Below, one piece after another: positions 53,179 through 62,269 of a stretch of 64,000 nt of DNA (positions within the stretch are counted from its first letter, which is position 1; every line of letters begins with the position of its first letter). Position numbers and translations under genes: made by a program. The DNA is from Halomonas sp. (GTDB lineage Bacteria; Pseudomonadota; Gammaproteobacteria; Pseudomonadales; Halomonadaceae). The notes under the pieces were generated by a model. The model did not search any database and was not told where the DNA came from. It was given only the letters and a program-made list of their open reading frames with translations. Location: the NCBI RefSeq assembly GCF_011050415.1, contig NZ_DRFS01000033.1:1-64000 (forward strand). Reading direction: 5' to 3'.

Positions 53179-54626
53179 GCCTCCTCCCGCTGCTGACGAC
53201 GCACCGACTGGTCATAGGCTTGCTCAAAGACTTCCCAAAACAGTTTTTGAAAGCCCTGTTGGCGACCCGAGTTAAGCTCACGGTAGTAGTAGTGGTACAT
53301 CTCCCATGCCCAACCGCCCTCATCTTCGATACGATTGCCTGCACCACGGTATGCTTGAAAACGCTTGAGCAGTGTTTCTGGCGAGAACGCATCCAGAATG
53401 GCACCCAAGGCATGTCCAATGGCTTCTTCAACAGCGGCCTGATGCTGGCCTTGGTGGCGCAAACACTCTGCTACGGCTTCCGGTGCTGACAGATGCACGG
53501 GGCTACGCTGAGCAGAAAACATCGTTTCAGCCGTCTCTTCATAGGACTGACCAAGGCGCAATGGATTATCTTCAATAGGCTGTAAGCGCCTGTCTCGCAG
53601 TGGATACTTACTATCATGTTGGGCTTGCTGAAGAAGCCGTAAACCATCAATAGTGGCACGCAGTGTTTGCCCCGCCTCTTCTAAAAACGCTTGCTGCTCC
53701 TCACTGTCACGGAAGGTTAAATCCAGGCCTAACCCTCTCAACAAAGGATCTGCACCAACATGTCCAAGCGACTGTGTCGTCGGCGCTTGCCAGCGGTCTT
53801 CCAACTGCTCCCCTACAGAGCGCTCCAAGTCGTTTATCTGCCGCTCATCCATGCCACTGCTCCTGTGCATTGTTGTGCCATTAGGTGTTCTGATCTCAGG
53901 AAGGCTTAGCGCTTCTTCATAGCGCTCTTGCTGCTGCCACAGCCCCCTGTTTTTTTGAAGTTGCTGTTCTTGAGATACATGTCCTTGAGATACGCGCCCT
54001 TGAGACACATGCTCTTGATAGGCGTGTTTACGAGGTGAAAGAGCCATCGCCTCTAGCGGTTCCATGCTATTTATTGACGCCTCATCGCGGTCTAATGCCA
54101 CCATAGGGTCGTGCTGAGTAGAGCCTGGCAAAGCACCGCCTAGCGCCTCCATCGGATCGCCTTTTTCAGCCTCGTGATTAAAGGTGTTAGCGCGCTCCAC
54201 CGACCACACTTCGCCGTGAGTGGTGACCTCGTCGTGCTCTTCGTCAATTAGCGTGGCAAGCGAATGCACGCCTGGCTGCCATGAGTGGCGATCACCGAGA
54301 TGCACTTTCAAGCGATACTCGCCAATCAGCAGTTCATCACCGTCACGTAGCGCTACTTTGCGCTGCCGACCTATCGGTAGCGTGGTGCGGTTAATAAAGG
54401 TATGGCCACTAAGATCAATGAGGCAGAACTTGCCATCAATTTTGGTAATTTCTGCATGGCTGGGTCTAATGCGCCCGCCATGGTCTTGCAGTAACCAATC
54501 ATCATGAGGGCTGCTGCCAAGTGTTCCGCCATGGCTATAAAAGACAAAGCTACTGGTCGAACGCCCTTCAAGCTGCTCGCTGTTGGTCACTACCAACGTA
54601 ATGGCATCTGGTCGATTAGGATGCAT
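53175..54626 (-). CDS. T6SS FHA-domain protein (Fha/TagH)
   Basis: Scaffold protein of 483 residues. The N-terminal FHA domain (about 25-105) has LGSSPHDDWLL, RPSHAEITKIDGKFCLIDLSG and NRTTLPIG, fitting phosphothreonine recognition. The C-terminal type VI FHA domain (about 290-480) ends with YHYYYRELNSGRQQGFQKLF. Between them is a disordered Q/S-rich linker with four 15-base repeats encoding SQG.V-like units (about 53,969-54,028). In Pseudomonas Fha is controlled by kinase PpkA and phosphatase PppA; neither gene is seen here. Confidence 0.9.
   Translation of the reverse strand: MHPNRPDAITLVVTNSEQLEGRSTSSFVFYSHGGTLGSSPHDDWLLQDHGGRIRPSHAEITKIDGKFCLIDLSGHTFINRTTLPIGRQRKVALRDGDELLIGEYRLKVHLGDRHSWQPGVHSLATLIDEEHDEVTTHGEVWSVERANTFNHEAEKGDPMEALGGALPGSTQHDPMVALDRDEASINSMEPLEAMALSPRKHAYQEHVSQGRVSQGHVSQEQQLQKNRGLWQQQERYEEALSLPEIRTPNGTTMHRSSGMDERQINDLERSVGEQLEDRWQAPTTQSLGHVGADPLLRGLGLDLTFRDSEEQQAFLEEAGQTLRATIDGLRLLQQAQHDSKYPLRDRRLQPIEDNPLRLGQSYEETAETMFSAQRSPVHLSAPEAVAECLRHQGQHQAAVEEAIGHALGAILDAFSPETLLKRFQAYRGAGNRIEDEGGWAWEMYHYYYRELNSGRQQGFQKLFWEVFEQAYDQSVRRQQREEA
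53969..54028 (-). repeat. Four imperfect 15-bp tandem repeats in the fha gene
   Basis: The plus strand shows units beginning CTTGAGATACATGTC at 53969, 53984, 53999 and 54014, each differing by a few bases. In the protein they give SQEHV/SQGRV/SQGHV-type pentapeptides in the linker. In-frame copy changes would alter linker length only. Confidence 0.75.
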
Positions 54627-54630
54627 GGGA

Positions 54631-55653
54631 TTAACTCGTCATCTGAATGCGAACACGACGGCGCGCAAGGCGGTCATCGCTCTCTGGATCGACAAACGTC
54701 GTCCATCCAAGCTGACATGAACTGCTATCCCCCAAACGCATGGGTTTTACCTCGCTTTCCAGCAGTTCAAGCTCAAGGTCATAGGCCAGTGGCTCACGTA
54801 GCACAAAGTTCACCAGGGTTTTAAGGGAGCTGTGCTCTTCACCATCAGGCAGAAAGTCTCTAAACCGCGCTAGACTTAAGCCGCGTAAGCAGAGTGCAAA
54901 CTTGCCATTCACATCAGCCACTTGCTCTCCCGCAACCATATCCTCTCCCAGCGTCATGCCCGAGATCCCCGTGCGACTGCGCTGATCTAATGGAATGTCT
55001 ACCCAACGCTGCACCCACTCCTCTATTTCTACCTGGGCTAAATCAAAGCAGTGGCTGACAATACCGCTGACCACATCTGGTGAGCGCGACCGACCTGCCA
55101 ACAGGCCGGCATAAGCGAGCATTTTGCTCCAGTTGATCGGTGTTTCACCGCGCAAGTTACTATCGGCTAGACCTACCAAGGCAAAGATAGCGGCGGAAAA
55201 ACCATCTTTCGCATCATCCTGATAGCGCACGTAATGACGATATTTACGCCAACTGCGGTGCACAAGTGTCAGCAGCCGATGGTTGAAAAAGTCCAGAAAA
55301 TCCCCGGCGGCGCCTTCTTGATGCGCAGCGTTATGCGCTAAGGATTCCAGGTAGTAGCCGGGCAATGGTGACTGCGAACCCTGTAAACCTAGAAAACTGA
55401 CTTCCATCTCATACTGGCCACCTTGCCCCTCACTGAGGGAAAGCACATCGCTGCCTGGAAATCCCAATGACGCCGACGACCGATAACGCACCCGCTGAAA
55501 TTCAGGCACGCTACCGCCACGCCGCTGCTCTAAATCATCGCCATGATGACGGTGCAGAAGCTCTACCAACTGGTAAAATTCGTAGCGTCGCGCGCCCTGA
55601 ATAACGGGAGCAAGCGCTACATCAGGGGCTGCTGCCCCACCTGTAAGGTCCAT
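54631..55653 (-). CDS. tssG: T6SS baseplate protein TssG
   Basis: Baseplate wedge subunit, 340 residues. Conserved segments: FYQLVELLHRHH near the N-terminus, RYRSSASLGFPGSDVLSL, GLQGSQSPLPGYYLE and the FLDFFNHRLLTLVHRSWRKY block. It starts inside tssF (37-base overlap) and ends four bases before the FHA gene. Works in a TssEFGK wedge around VgrG. Confidence 0.94.
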   Translation of the reverse strand: MDLTGGAAAPDVALAPVIQGARRYEFYQLVELLHRHHGDDLEQRRGGSVPEFQRVRYRSSASLGFPGSDVLSLSEGQGGQYEMEVSFLGLQGSQSPLPGYYLESLAHNAAHQEGAAGDFLDFFNHRLLTLVHRSWRKYRHYVRYQDDAKDGFSAAIFALVGLADSNLRGETPINWSKMLAYAGLLAGRSRSPDVVSGIVSHCFDLAQVEIEEWVQRWVDIPLDQRSRTGISGMTLGEDMVAGEQVADVNGKFALCLRGLSLARFRDFLPDGEEHSSLKTLVNFVLREPLAYDLELELLESEVKPMRLGDSSSCQLGWTTFVDPESDDRLARRRVRIQMTS

Positions 55654-57380
55654 TCATAGCGCTCTTGGTTATGGCGATTAATGACATGCAACTCGTGAAA
55701 TGAGTTGATGCTTGCGTACAGCGAGAAAAAGCGCGCCAACACGCTGCCAAACAGATAGAGGCTGCCCTCCTCACCGAAGGCTTCTTGATCGAGTGTCATT
55801 ACCGAGCGCAAACCGCGCACAGGCAGCCCTTTTCGCAGGCGATCAACCGACTGAGTCTCAATATCCAAAATGCCGGCCAATCGTTTGTGGGCAATACGCT
55901 CTGCTTGCCTGTCGACTAAGGCCCGGAAATCATAGGCACGCAATACTGAGCACAAAGCATCTCGCTCAAGTAAGGAGAGGTAGTTGAGCGACAAATTTGA
56001 AATCAATATCCACAGCAATCCATCGTCTAGTGCAGGTCTGAGCACCGGCGTTGGCCGTGTAATATTGCGGAAAGTAGCGTAAGCAGGGCTCTCTTCCGTC
56101 GCTACGCAAAGATCACCGATGGTCAGTTGCTCAGGCAGCTCACGATTACTGCATGTTAATTGCAGTGAAACCGTTTCCCGACGTCCCATGCAGGCGTGCT
56201 CATCACCTCTAACAAAGGCAATATCGTGGTCAAAGCCATCGCTACGCAGGCTGTCACGCACGCGCACACGGTAGTAGAGGGCTTCCCGTCCACGATCATG
56301 TTCAATTTGATGTTGAAAGCTCTCAAAAGGGAGATAAGTGCGAGACTTTTCTTGTCGCCCCGAGCGCTCACCCTCAAGCCACCCCTGCACCTCATCGACA
56401 CTAAATATTTCATAGTGAGAGGGCGACCGGCTGTTAGGCCTGATGCGGTACTCGCTGCGCTCACCGCTCAAATCAATAGGCTCAGCGTCGTGTTCAAAAA
56501 GATTGATGGCTGGCGTGCAATAAAGCGCTAAGTGCTCGTCCTGAACGCGGGCATCTGTCGGCAGCGTGCGAGAAAATACAAAGCGCAGCGTAATATTACT
56601 GGCAGTATCAGCTGGCAAGTAGGCGGCGAGTCCTAGCACATCAAAAAAATGGAAAGCCTCTGGAAAACAGAGATACTCCTGCAGAATGCGATACCCTTGA
56701 TGGACATTCTGCGGATAAGGCAGCAGTGCCTGGTCGCGCTCAAACCCGACAGCTTTTAATGCATTTGAGGGTAGGAGCTGTTTATGCCCGTCAATCTCCA
56801 GCTCAAGCCTTGCCAAGTAATGGCTCATCCATAAATACAGCGTACGCGCGGTGTAGCCATCACCACCCAGGTGCAGTCGCAATGACTCTATGCCCATAGC
56901 GTTCATCGGCTGGTCGCTGCGCACCTCCATTGCTAGCTCAACAATAGAGTGTTCACGCGTGTGTCGCGCATCTACCCCTATCGCCGCTAATGGATAAAGG
57001 GCGACATCATGGCACGTTCTGAATTGGCATGACGTTCCCGCTATTGGCTCGCTGGCAAGCTGCGTTCCGCGTTTAACTAATTGCTGCTGACTAAGGGCAT
57101 ACCAACTGGGCGTGAACTGCACCACGGTCATACTCGGCACTGGCCGCAGATAGTTAGGCCACAGCATGCTGATTAAAGAGTGAGTAAGCTCGGGGAACTC
57201 ATCCTCAACCTTTTCGCGCATGCGCCCCGTCAGAAAGGCAAAGCCTTCTAATAACCGTTCTACATCTGGGTCGGTGCTGCGCTCAGACAAAAAGCGGCTT
57301 AAGCCGGGGTTTGCTTCAGCAAACTCCCGCCCCTGGCGCTTTAAAAAGTTGAGTTCATCTCGATAGTAGCGATTCAGCAT
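55617..57380 (-). CDS. tssF: T6SS baseplate protein TssF
   Basis: Largest baseplate wedge subunit (587 residues). N-terminal YYRDELNFLKRQGREFAEANP and the ERLLEGFAFLTGRMREKVED block are typical, as are FPELTHSLISMLWPNYLRP and the C-terminal FFSLYASINSFHELHVINR segment. The gene overlaps tssG and follows tssE by 18 bases. Confidence 0.95.
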   Translation of the reverse strand: MLNRYYRDELNFLKRQGREFAEANPGLSRFLSERSTDPDVERLLEGFAFLTGRMREKVEDEFPELTHSLISMLWPNYLRPVPSMTVVQFTPSWYALSQQQLVKRGTQLASEPIAGTSCQFRTCHDVALYPLAAIGVDARHTREHSIVELAMEVRSDQPMNAMGIESLRLHLGGDGYTARTLYLWMSHYLARLELEIDGHKQLLPSNALKAVGFERDQALLPYPQNVHQGYRILQEYLCFPEAFHFFDVLGLAAYLPADTASNITLRFVFSRTLPTDARVQDEHLALYCTPAINLFEHDAEPIDLSGERSEYRIRPNSRSPSHYEIFSVDEVQGWLEGERSGRQEKSRTYLPFESFQHQIEHDRGREALYYRVRVRDSLRSDGFDHDIAFVRGDEHACMGRRETVSLQLTCSNRELPEQLTIGDLCVATEESPAYATFRNITRPTPVLRPALDDGLLWILISNLSLNYLSLLERDALCSVLRAYDFRALVDRQAERIAHKRLAGILDIETQSVDRLRKGLPVRGLRSVMTLDQEAFGEEGSLYLFGSVLARFFSLYASINSFHELHVINRHNQERYEWTLQVGQQPLM

Positions 57381-57398
57381 TCGTGCCTCTCGGGCCTA

Positions 57399-57845
57399 TC
57401 AGTTGAGACACTGATAACGCTTGTTGTTAAGCAACAAATCGATCGTTGCCTGCGTGTTTCCTTTGCCTAACGCAACCGTGGCATGCACCTGAAAGCGCAA
57501 CTGCAGCGGATCGCTATGATTAGGCAAAGACTCAACGTCAACACGCTTGACTCGGGGCTCATAGCGCTCGATGCATTGACAAATGGCCTGCTGAATATTG
57601 CGCTCTAAATCCAGCACGCCGATTGTTGCATCATTGAAGTCGAGCAGGCCTAGCTCTGGTGCACAGGGACTATTGCCTGGATGGCTATTAAGCAACTCCA
57701 CTAAGTGGCGCTTGATCGACTCAACCACCTCCATCAGCTCGTCTGCTTCCTTCCGCAGGCCAGGCTGATGGGGTGACGCAAGGCGTTCAAACAGTCGACT
57801 CCCTAGCAACTCTCTCCCCAACAATCCACTACTGTCAGTTGCCAT
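57399..57845 (-). CDS. tssE: T6SS baseplate protein TssE (gp25-like)
   Basis: Homologue of phage T4 gp25 that links the baseplate to the sheath. The 148 residues show ESIKRHLVELLNSHPGNSP, then GLLDFND and a C-terminal FQVHATVALGKGNTQATIDL region, the gpW/gp25 fold. Spacing is 12 bases to tssC and 18 to tssF, in the core operon. Confidence 0.93.
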   Translation of the reverse strand: MATDSSGLLGRELLGSRLFERLASPHQPGLRKEADELMEVVESIKRHLVELLNSHPGNSPCAPELGLLDFNDATIGVLDLERNIQQAICQCIERYEPRVKRVDVESLPNHSDPLQLRFQVHATVALGKGNTQATIDLLLNNKRYQCLN

Positions 57846-57857
57846 GACGGCCGTCCT

Positions 57858-59339
57858 TTATTCTTTGTCGAGACGTCCAACAAGGGAGAGTTCGAAGTTA
57901 GCACCCATATACTTAAAGTGCGGGCGAACTGACATGGAAACCTGGTACCAACCTGGCTCGCCTTCAACATCCGCCACCTGGATTGAGGCGGCACGCAACG
58001 GGCGGCGACTGCGCACATCTGCTGGTGGGTTTTCTTGATCGGCCACGTACTGGCGGATCCATGCATTGAGTTCACGCTCAAGATCCTGGCGCTCTTTCCA
58101 AGAGCCAATTTGCTCGCGCTGAAGTACTTTTACGTAATGCGCCAAGCGATTGATGATGAACATGTAGGGGAGCTGAGTGCCCAGTTTAAAGTTGGTCTCG
58201 GCAGCTTTACCTTCAGCTGTATTGGGGAAGACCTTAGGCTTTTGAACAGAGTTGGCCGAGAAGAAAGCCGCATTGTCACTACCTTTACGCATCGTCAATG
58301 AAATGAAGCCTTCTTCAGCCATTTCAAATTCGCGACGATCGGTAATCAACACCTCGGTGGGAATTTTGGCCTGTAGCTGGCCGAATGCCTCATAGGTGTG
58401 AACAGGCAAATTCTCGACTGCACCACCACTTTGCGGGCCAATAATATTGGGACACCAGCGGTACTTAGCAAAGCTATCTGTCAGCCGTTCCGCCAATAGA
58501 TAAGCCGTATTGCCCCACAAATAGTGTTCGTGGTCTTCACTAACGTTTTCGCGGTAGTTAAACGTTTTAATCGGGTTTTCTACTGGATCATAAGGGGTGC
58601 GCAGCAAGAAGCGTGGTGCTGTTAAGCCAAGATAGCGCGCGTCTTCAGACTCACGCAAACTCCGCCAGCGAGCGTATTTAGGGCCTTCAAAAATAGCCTT
58701 GAAGTCTTTGATATTCGGCAGCTCTTCGAAGCTATCAACACCAAAGAATGAAGGACCAACCGAGGACATAAAGGGCGCATGCGCCATAGCACCGACTGCC
58801 GCCGTATGCTGAAGCAGCTTCATATCTGGTGTAGTGGGTGAGAAATCATAGTGCCCGATGATACCGGCAACCGGCTCTCCACCGAACTGCCCATAGCCCG
58901 CATTATAAACGTGGTGATAAAGCCCGCTTTGGCTAATCTCAGGCGCAAATTCAAAATCTTCCAACAGCTCCTGCTTAGTTGCATGTAGCACATCAAGCTT
59001 GATGTTTTCACGAAAATCTGTGCGATCAACCAGTAACTTCAAGCCACGCCAAGCAGACTCTAATTGCTGAAAATTAGCTTCGTGCAAAACCTCATCTACC
59101 TGATGACTAATTTTGCGGTCTAGCTCAACAATCATGTTATCGACCAGCGCCTTGTTGACCTTTGGAGCTTCCTCACCGCCGTTTAGCAATTCAGCTATAA
59201 AGGCAGCCACACCTTGCTTAGCAACGTCGTAACCTTCATCCGCTGGCGCCATACGTGTTTGCGCCATCACTTGATCAAGCAGTGACACTTCCGTTTCAGT
59301 GGCTGTTGCTGTGCTCTGTTGCTTTGCTGTCTTACTCAT
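57858..59339 (-). CDS. tssC: T6SS contractile sheath large subunit TssC
   Basis: Forms the sheath with TssB. I start at the ATG at 59339 (MSKTAKQQ), preceded by GAGG, giving 493 residues; an upstream frame extension has no signal. Family segments: LDRKISHQVDEVLHEANFQQLES, YNAGYGQFGGEPVAG, and the C-terminal ENPPADVRSRRPLRAA with KYMGANFELSLVGRLDKE. Located 54 bases downstream of tssB. Confidence 0.96.
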   Translation of the reverse strand: MSKTAKQQSTATATETEVSLLDQVMAQTRMAPADEGYDVAKQGVAAFIAELLNGGEEAPKVNKALVDNMIVELDRKISHQVDEVLHEANFQQLESAWRGLKLLVDRTDFRENIKLDVLHATKQELLEDFEFAPEISQSGLYHHVYNAGYGQFGGEPVAGIIGHYDFSPTTPDMKLLQHTAAVGAMAHAPFMSSVGPSFFGVDSFEELPNIKDFKAIFEGPKYARWRSLRESEDARYLGLTAPRFLLRTPYDPVENPIKTFNYRENVSEDHEHYLWGNTAYLLAERLTDSFAKYRWCPNIIGPQSGGAVENLPVHTYEAFGQLQAKIPTEVLITDRREFEMAEEGFISLTMRKGSDNAAFFSANSVQKPKVFPNTAEGKAAETNFKLGTQLPYMFIINRLAHYVKVLQREQIGSWKERQDLERELNAWIRQYVADQENPPADVRSRRPLRAASIQVADVEGEPGWYQVSMSVRPHFKYMGANFELSLVGRLDKE

Positions 59340-59393
59340 CGCTGTGCCTCGAATTAGCTGAACTGGGTTCAAAACGCGAATAATGCTAAGGAG

Positions 59394-59897
59394 TTACTTT
59401 TCCTTGTCTGCATCCAGCAACGCCAGCTCGCTTAATAGCTGCTGGCGCGCCTCATCGTTTTCCAACAGTTTTTGGAGCCGATCTCGAAAAGCAGGAACGT
59501 TACCGAGCGGCCCCTTTAAGGCGACCAACGCTTCACGAAGCTCAACTAACTTGCGCAGTTCAGGCACTTGCTTTGCAACAGCATCTGGAGAGAAGTCTTC
59601 CAGGGACTTAAAGCTAAGATTGACAGCGATATCGGTAGGCTCATCACTCTCATCAAGACGGTTAGGCACTGCGGTCTGTAAACTTAAACCTGCCTCCCGC
59701 ATCACTGACTGAAAATTATTTTTATCAACAGATACTGCCTGACGCTCCTCAATAGGCGTCTCTTCCTCACCACCCTTAAAGTCGCCTACCACCAGTAGCT
59801 TAAGCGGTAGCTCAGTCTCGGCTTTCTGATCACCCGTAGCCGGCACATACTTAATATTAATGCGCTCTTTCGGCGCGACGGTCCCTTGCTTAGCCAT
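59394..59897 (-). CDS. tssB: T6SS contractile sheath small subunit TssB
   Basis: First gene of the long minus-strand T6SS operon, 167 residues. Typical features: PKERINIKYVPATGD near the start, LPLKLLVVGDFKG, then a C-terminal helix that intertwines with TssC. AGGGCGA precedes the ATG. Upstream 640 bases separate it from divergent hcp. No sigma-54 motif with correct spacing was found on its strand, so its promoter is unknown. Confidence 0.96.
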   Translation of the reverse strand: MAKQGTVAPKERINIKYVPATGDQKAETELPLKLLVVGDFKGGEEETPIEERQAVSVDKNNFQSVMREAGLSLQTAVPNRLDESDEPTDIAVNLSFKSLEDFSPDAVAKQVPELRKLVELREALVALKGPLGNVPAFRDRLQKLLENDEARQQLLSELALLDADKEK

Positions 59898-60122
59898 AAT
59901 TTTTCGCCCTGGAGAGAGGTGTAGAAATGTAACTGCTAATAGTTCTTAATCCCGGGAAAATAACTAATTTTTTATGATGATGCCAACCAGCCATATCACG
60001 TGAAAGTATGAGCCAGGGTGGCAGCTTAAAAACACTGAAACGAGTTTGCCGTCATTCGCATCATTTTTAGTGAAATTAGCTGATTTTAGAGTCAAAAAAT
60101 AATTTAGATAAAAGCTAATTTA

Positions 60123-60148
60123 AATTTGTAAGATATATCTTACAAATT
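60123..60148. promoter_or_regulatory. Perfect 26-bp palindrome, candidate operator
   Basis: The two 13-base arms AATTTGTAAGATA and TATCTTACAAATT are exact reverse complements with no loop. It lies 225 bases upstream of tssB and 350 upstream of the hcp promoter in an AT-rich stretch. A dimeric repressor or activator site is the natural reading. The T6SS genes encode no obvious cognate regulator besides VasH, whose candidate sites look different. Confidence 0.55.
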
Positions 60149-60350
60149 CTATCGGCAATCTCTTAAGGTTTTTGACGGAAATAACGCACAAATGAAACTG
60201 GAGATATTAAGAATTATCTTAATAGCTTCATGCGACCAATTTGAAATAACTAATAAAGTATGACATTTGAAACGAAACGGTTACTTAATGACACAATTTA
60301 AGCCGCTTTAATAACAAGTAAGAAGGAATATAAATATTAACGAATGGAGA

Positions 60351-60387
60351 TAAGCAATACCTTGCCTAACAAGCAAGGAATTGCTTA
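60351..60387. promoter_or_regulatory. Long inverted repeat, candidate VasH enhancer site
   Basis: Arms TAAGCAATACCTTGC (60351-60365) and GCAAGGAATTGCTTA (60373-60387) pair with a single mismatch around a 7-base loop. It ends 84 bases upstream of the -24 element of the hcp promoter, within the usual range for sigma-54 activator sites. Assignment to VasH is inference. Confidence 0.55.
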
Positions 60388-60392
60388 AGACA

Positions 60393-60406
60393 GGCAACTT
60401 ATTGCC
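60393..60406. promoter_or_regulatory. Second inverted repeat, candidate activator half-site pair
   Basis: GGCAA-CTTA-TTGCC is a perfect inverted repeat six bases after the larger one. It shares the GCAA/TTGC core, suggesting two adjacent sites for one dimeric activator. As a sigma-54 promoter it would be one base too short between GG and GC. Confidence 0.45.
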
Positions 60407-60470
60407 TAATAAAAACTAATATTAAAAATAAACAAAACCAAACCACTGATATTTAAAAGAATTTTTATAT

Positions 60471-60486
60471 TGGCACAGGCATTGCC
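60471..60486 (+). promoter_or_regulatory. Sigma-54 promoter of hcp
   Basis: TGGCACAGGCATTGCC fits the consensus TGGCAC-N5-TTGC with GG and GC separated by exactly ten bases. It is 55 bases before the hcp ATG. With vasH in the same locus, this supports VasH/RpoN control of hcp. Confidence 0.88.
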
Positions 60487-60540
60487 TTATTAAAGTGTCT
60501 TAGCGACAACCATTTACCTTTTCCGTCAAGGAGCAGACCT

Positions 60541-61059
60541 ATGCCAACTCCATGTTATATCAGCATTGAAGGCCAAACTCAGGGCAACATCACTGCAGGT
60601 GCGTTTACCCCTGATTCCGTGGGCAACATTTATGTAGAAGGCCACGAAGATGAGATGCTAGTACAAGAGTTCAAGCACGTTGTCACCGTACCGACTGACC
60701 CGCAGTCTGGTCAGCCTTCTGGTCAGCGTGCTCATAAGCCGTTCGTATTCACGGTTGCACTAAACAAGTCTGTGCCGCTGATGTACAACGCCCTCGCTTC
60801 TGGCGAAATGCTGCCTAGCGTAGCCCTTAAGTGGTACCGCACGTCTGTTGAAGGCAAGCAAGAGCATTTCTTCACCACCACGTTGACCGATGCCACCATC
60901 GTTGACATCAACCTGCGCATGCCGCACGCCCAGGACATCACCAAATCTGAGTTCACTCAGTTGATGGACGTGTCTCTGGCTTACCGCAAAATTGATTGGG
61001 AACACACCGTTGCGGGCACTTCTGGCTCTGACGACTGGCGCGCCCCGATCGAAGGCTAA
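60541..61059 (+). CDS. hcp: T6SS tube protein Hcp
   Basis: Hexameric ring protein that forms the inner tube and is exported. The 172 residues have the family features: MPTPCYISIEGQTQGNI at the start, VQEFKHVVTVPTDPQSGQPS, KPFVFTVALNKSVPLMYNAL and the C-terminal SLAYRKIDWEHTVAGTSGSD. AAGGAG precedes the ATG. It is the only plus-strand gene of the T6SS island, with its own sigma-54 promoter and terminator, which allows higher expression than the rest. Confidence 0.97.
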   Translation: MPTPCYISIEGQTQGNITAGAFTPDSVGNIYVEGHEDEMLVQEFKHVVTVPTDPQSGQPSGQRAHKPFVFTVALNKSVPLMYNALASGEMLPSVALKWYRTSVEGKQEHFFTTTLTDATIVDINLRMPHAQDITKSEFTQLMDVSLAYRKIDWEHTVAGTSGSDDWRAPIEG

Positions 61060-61096
61060 TCAAAACCGCCGAGCTGGTTGTTTTAAGCCTGTAAAA

Positions 61097-61124
61097 AAGC
61101 CCCTTCCAAATGGAAGGGGCTTTT
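61097..61124. terminator. Bidirectional terminator between hcp and trpS
   Basis: GCCCCTTCC (61099-61107), loop AAAT, GGAAGGGGC (61112-61120), with T residues after it and A residues before it. It serves hcp on the plus strand and convergent trpS on the minus strand. Confidence 0.92.
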
Positions 61125-61168
61125 GCGTGAGGAGGTAGGCTTTTTGGATCGAGTAACTAAATCAATCG

Positions 61169-62191
61169 TTACACGAACCGCCCAAGACCAACGGCCGTAC
61201 GTAACCGGTCCATCGTTTGCGCAGCTTCTTCACGGGCACGTCCTGCGCCTTTTTGCAGTACCGCTTCAATATGTGCGGGATCTTCCATCAGAGCGTTGTA
61301 GCGTTCACGGGGACCGCTTAAATGGGCATTCAAGTAATCAAACACCTGGTTTTTGGCATCGCCCCAGCCGATGCCATTCGCGTACTGCTCGCGTAGGCTG
61401 GCGGTCTCATCAGCCGTAGCAAAGGCGGAGTAAATTTGGAACAGCGTACAGGTGCTTGGATCTTTCGGCTCACCGGGCTCCAGTGAGTTAGTTTTAATCT
61501 TACGCACCAGCTTTTGCAGCTTTTTCTCGGGTGAAAAAAGCGGAATCGTATTATCGTAGCTTTTGGACATCTTACGGCCATCCAAGCCATTCAATAACTG
61601 TATCTTATCGTCTACCACAGCCTCGGGAAGTACGAAATGCTGCCCTTTATAGAGGTGGTTAAAACGCCCGGCGATATCGCGAGCCATTTCGATATGCTGA
61701 ATCTGATCACGCCCTACCGGCACCTTATTGGCGTTGAACATTAAAATATCTGCCGCCATCAGCACAGGGTAGCCAAACAGCCCCATGGTGATACCTTTAT
61801 CCGGATCTTGATTTTCTGCCTCTTCGTTCTCGGCAACCGCCGCTTTATAGGCATGGGCGCGGTTCATCAAGCCTTTGGCACACACACAGGAGAGCATCCA
61901 GGTGAGTTCAGGGATTTCTGGAATATCTGACTGGCGATAGAAAATGGCATTATCGGTATCCAGCCCCAGCGCCAGCCACGTAGCGGCTATTTCCAAACGG
62001 GATTCCTGCACGCGCTGCGGATCAGGGCATTTAATCAGTGCATGATAATCAGCCAAAAAATAGAATGACTGAACGTTGGGGTCTTGGCTGGCCTCAATGG
62101 CAGGCTTAATCGCCCCAATATAGTTACCTAAATGGGGCGTACCGGTGGTGGTAATACCGGTGAGAACGCGGGTTTTAGCAGACTGACTCAT
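61169..62191 (-). CDS. trpS: Tryptophanyl-tRNA synthetase
   Basis: Class I aminoacyl-tRNA synthetase charging tRNA-Trp. The HIGH-like motif appears as TGTPHLGNYIGA (about 17-28) and the KMSKS loop as GRKMSKSYDNT (about 205-215); DQIQHIEMARDIAGRFN lies in between. At 340 residues it is of the usual bacterial size. It resumes housekeeping content beyond the T6SS island. Confidence 0.96.
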   Translation of the reverse strand: MSQSAKTRVLTGITTTGTPHLGNYIGAIKPAIEASQDPNVQSFYFLADYHALIKCPDPQRVQESRLEIAATWLALGLDTDNAIFYRQSDIPEIPELTWMLSCVCAKGLMNRAHAYKAAVAENEEAENQDPDKGITMGLFGYPVLMAADILMFNANKVPVGRDQIQHIEMARDIAGRFNHLYKGQHFVLPEAVVDDKIQLLNGLDGRKMSKSYDNTIPLFSPEKKLQKLVRKIKTNSLEPGEPKDPSTCTLFQIYSAFATADETASLREQYANGIGWGDAKNQVFDYLNAHLSGPRERYNALMEDPAHIEAVLQKGAGRAREEAAQTMDRLRTAVGLGRFV

Positions 62192-62269
62192 TTTTTCAGA
62201 CTCTTAGTTTTCAGGCTCTTAGGCAAGTACCACTATGATAACGCGCGCCCAGCCGTGTGGCGAATAGCA

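Noticed and set aside
59898..60350. Sigma-54 or clear sigma-70 promoter for tssB on the minus strand
   Set aside because: No GG-N10-GC element reads toward tssB, and TTGACT near 60,090 lacks a good -10 at normal spacing.
60392..60407. GGCAACTTATTGCC as a second sigma-54 promoter
   Set aside because: Only nine bases separate GG and GC; better read as an inverted-repeat binding site.
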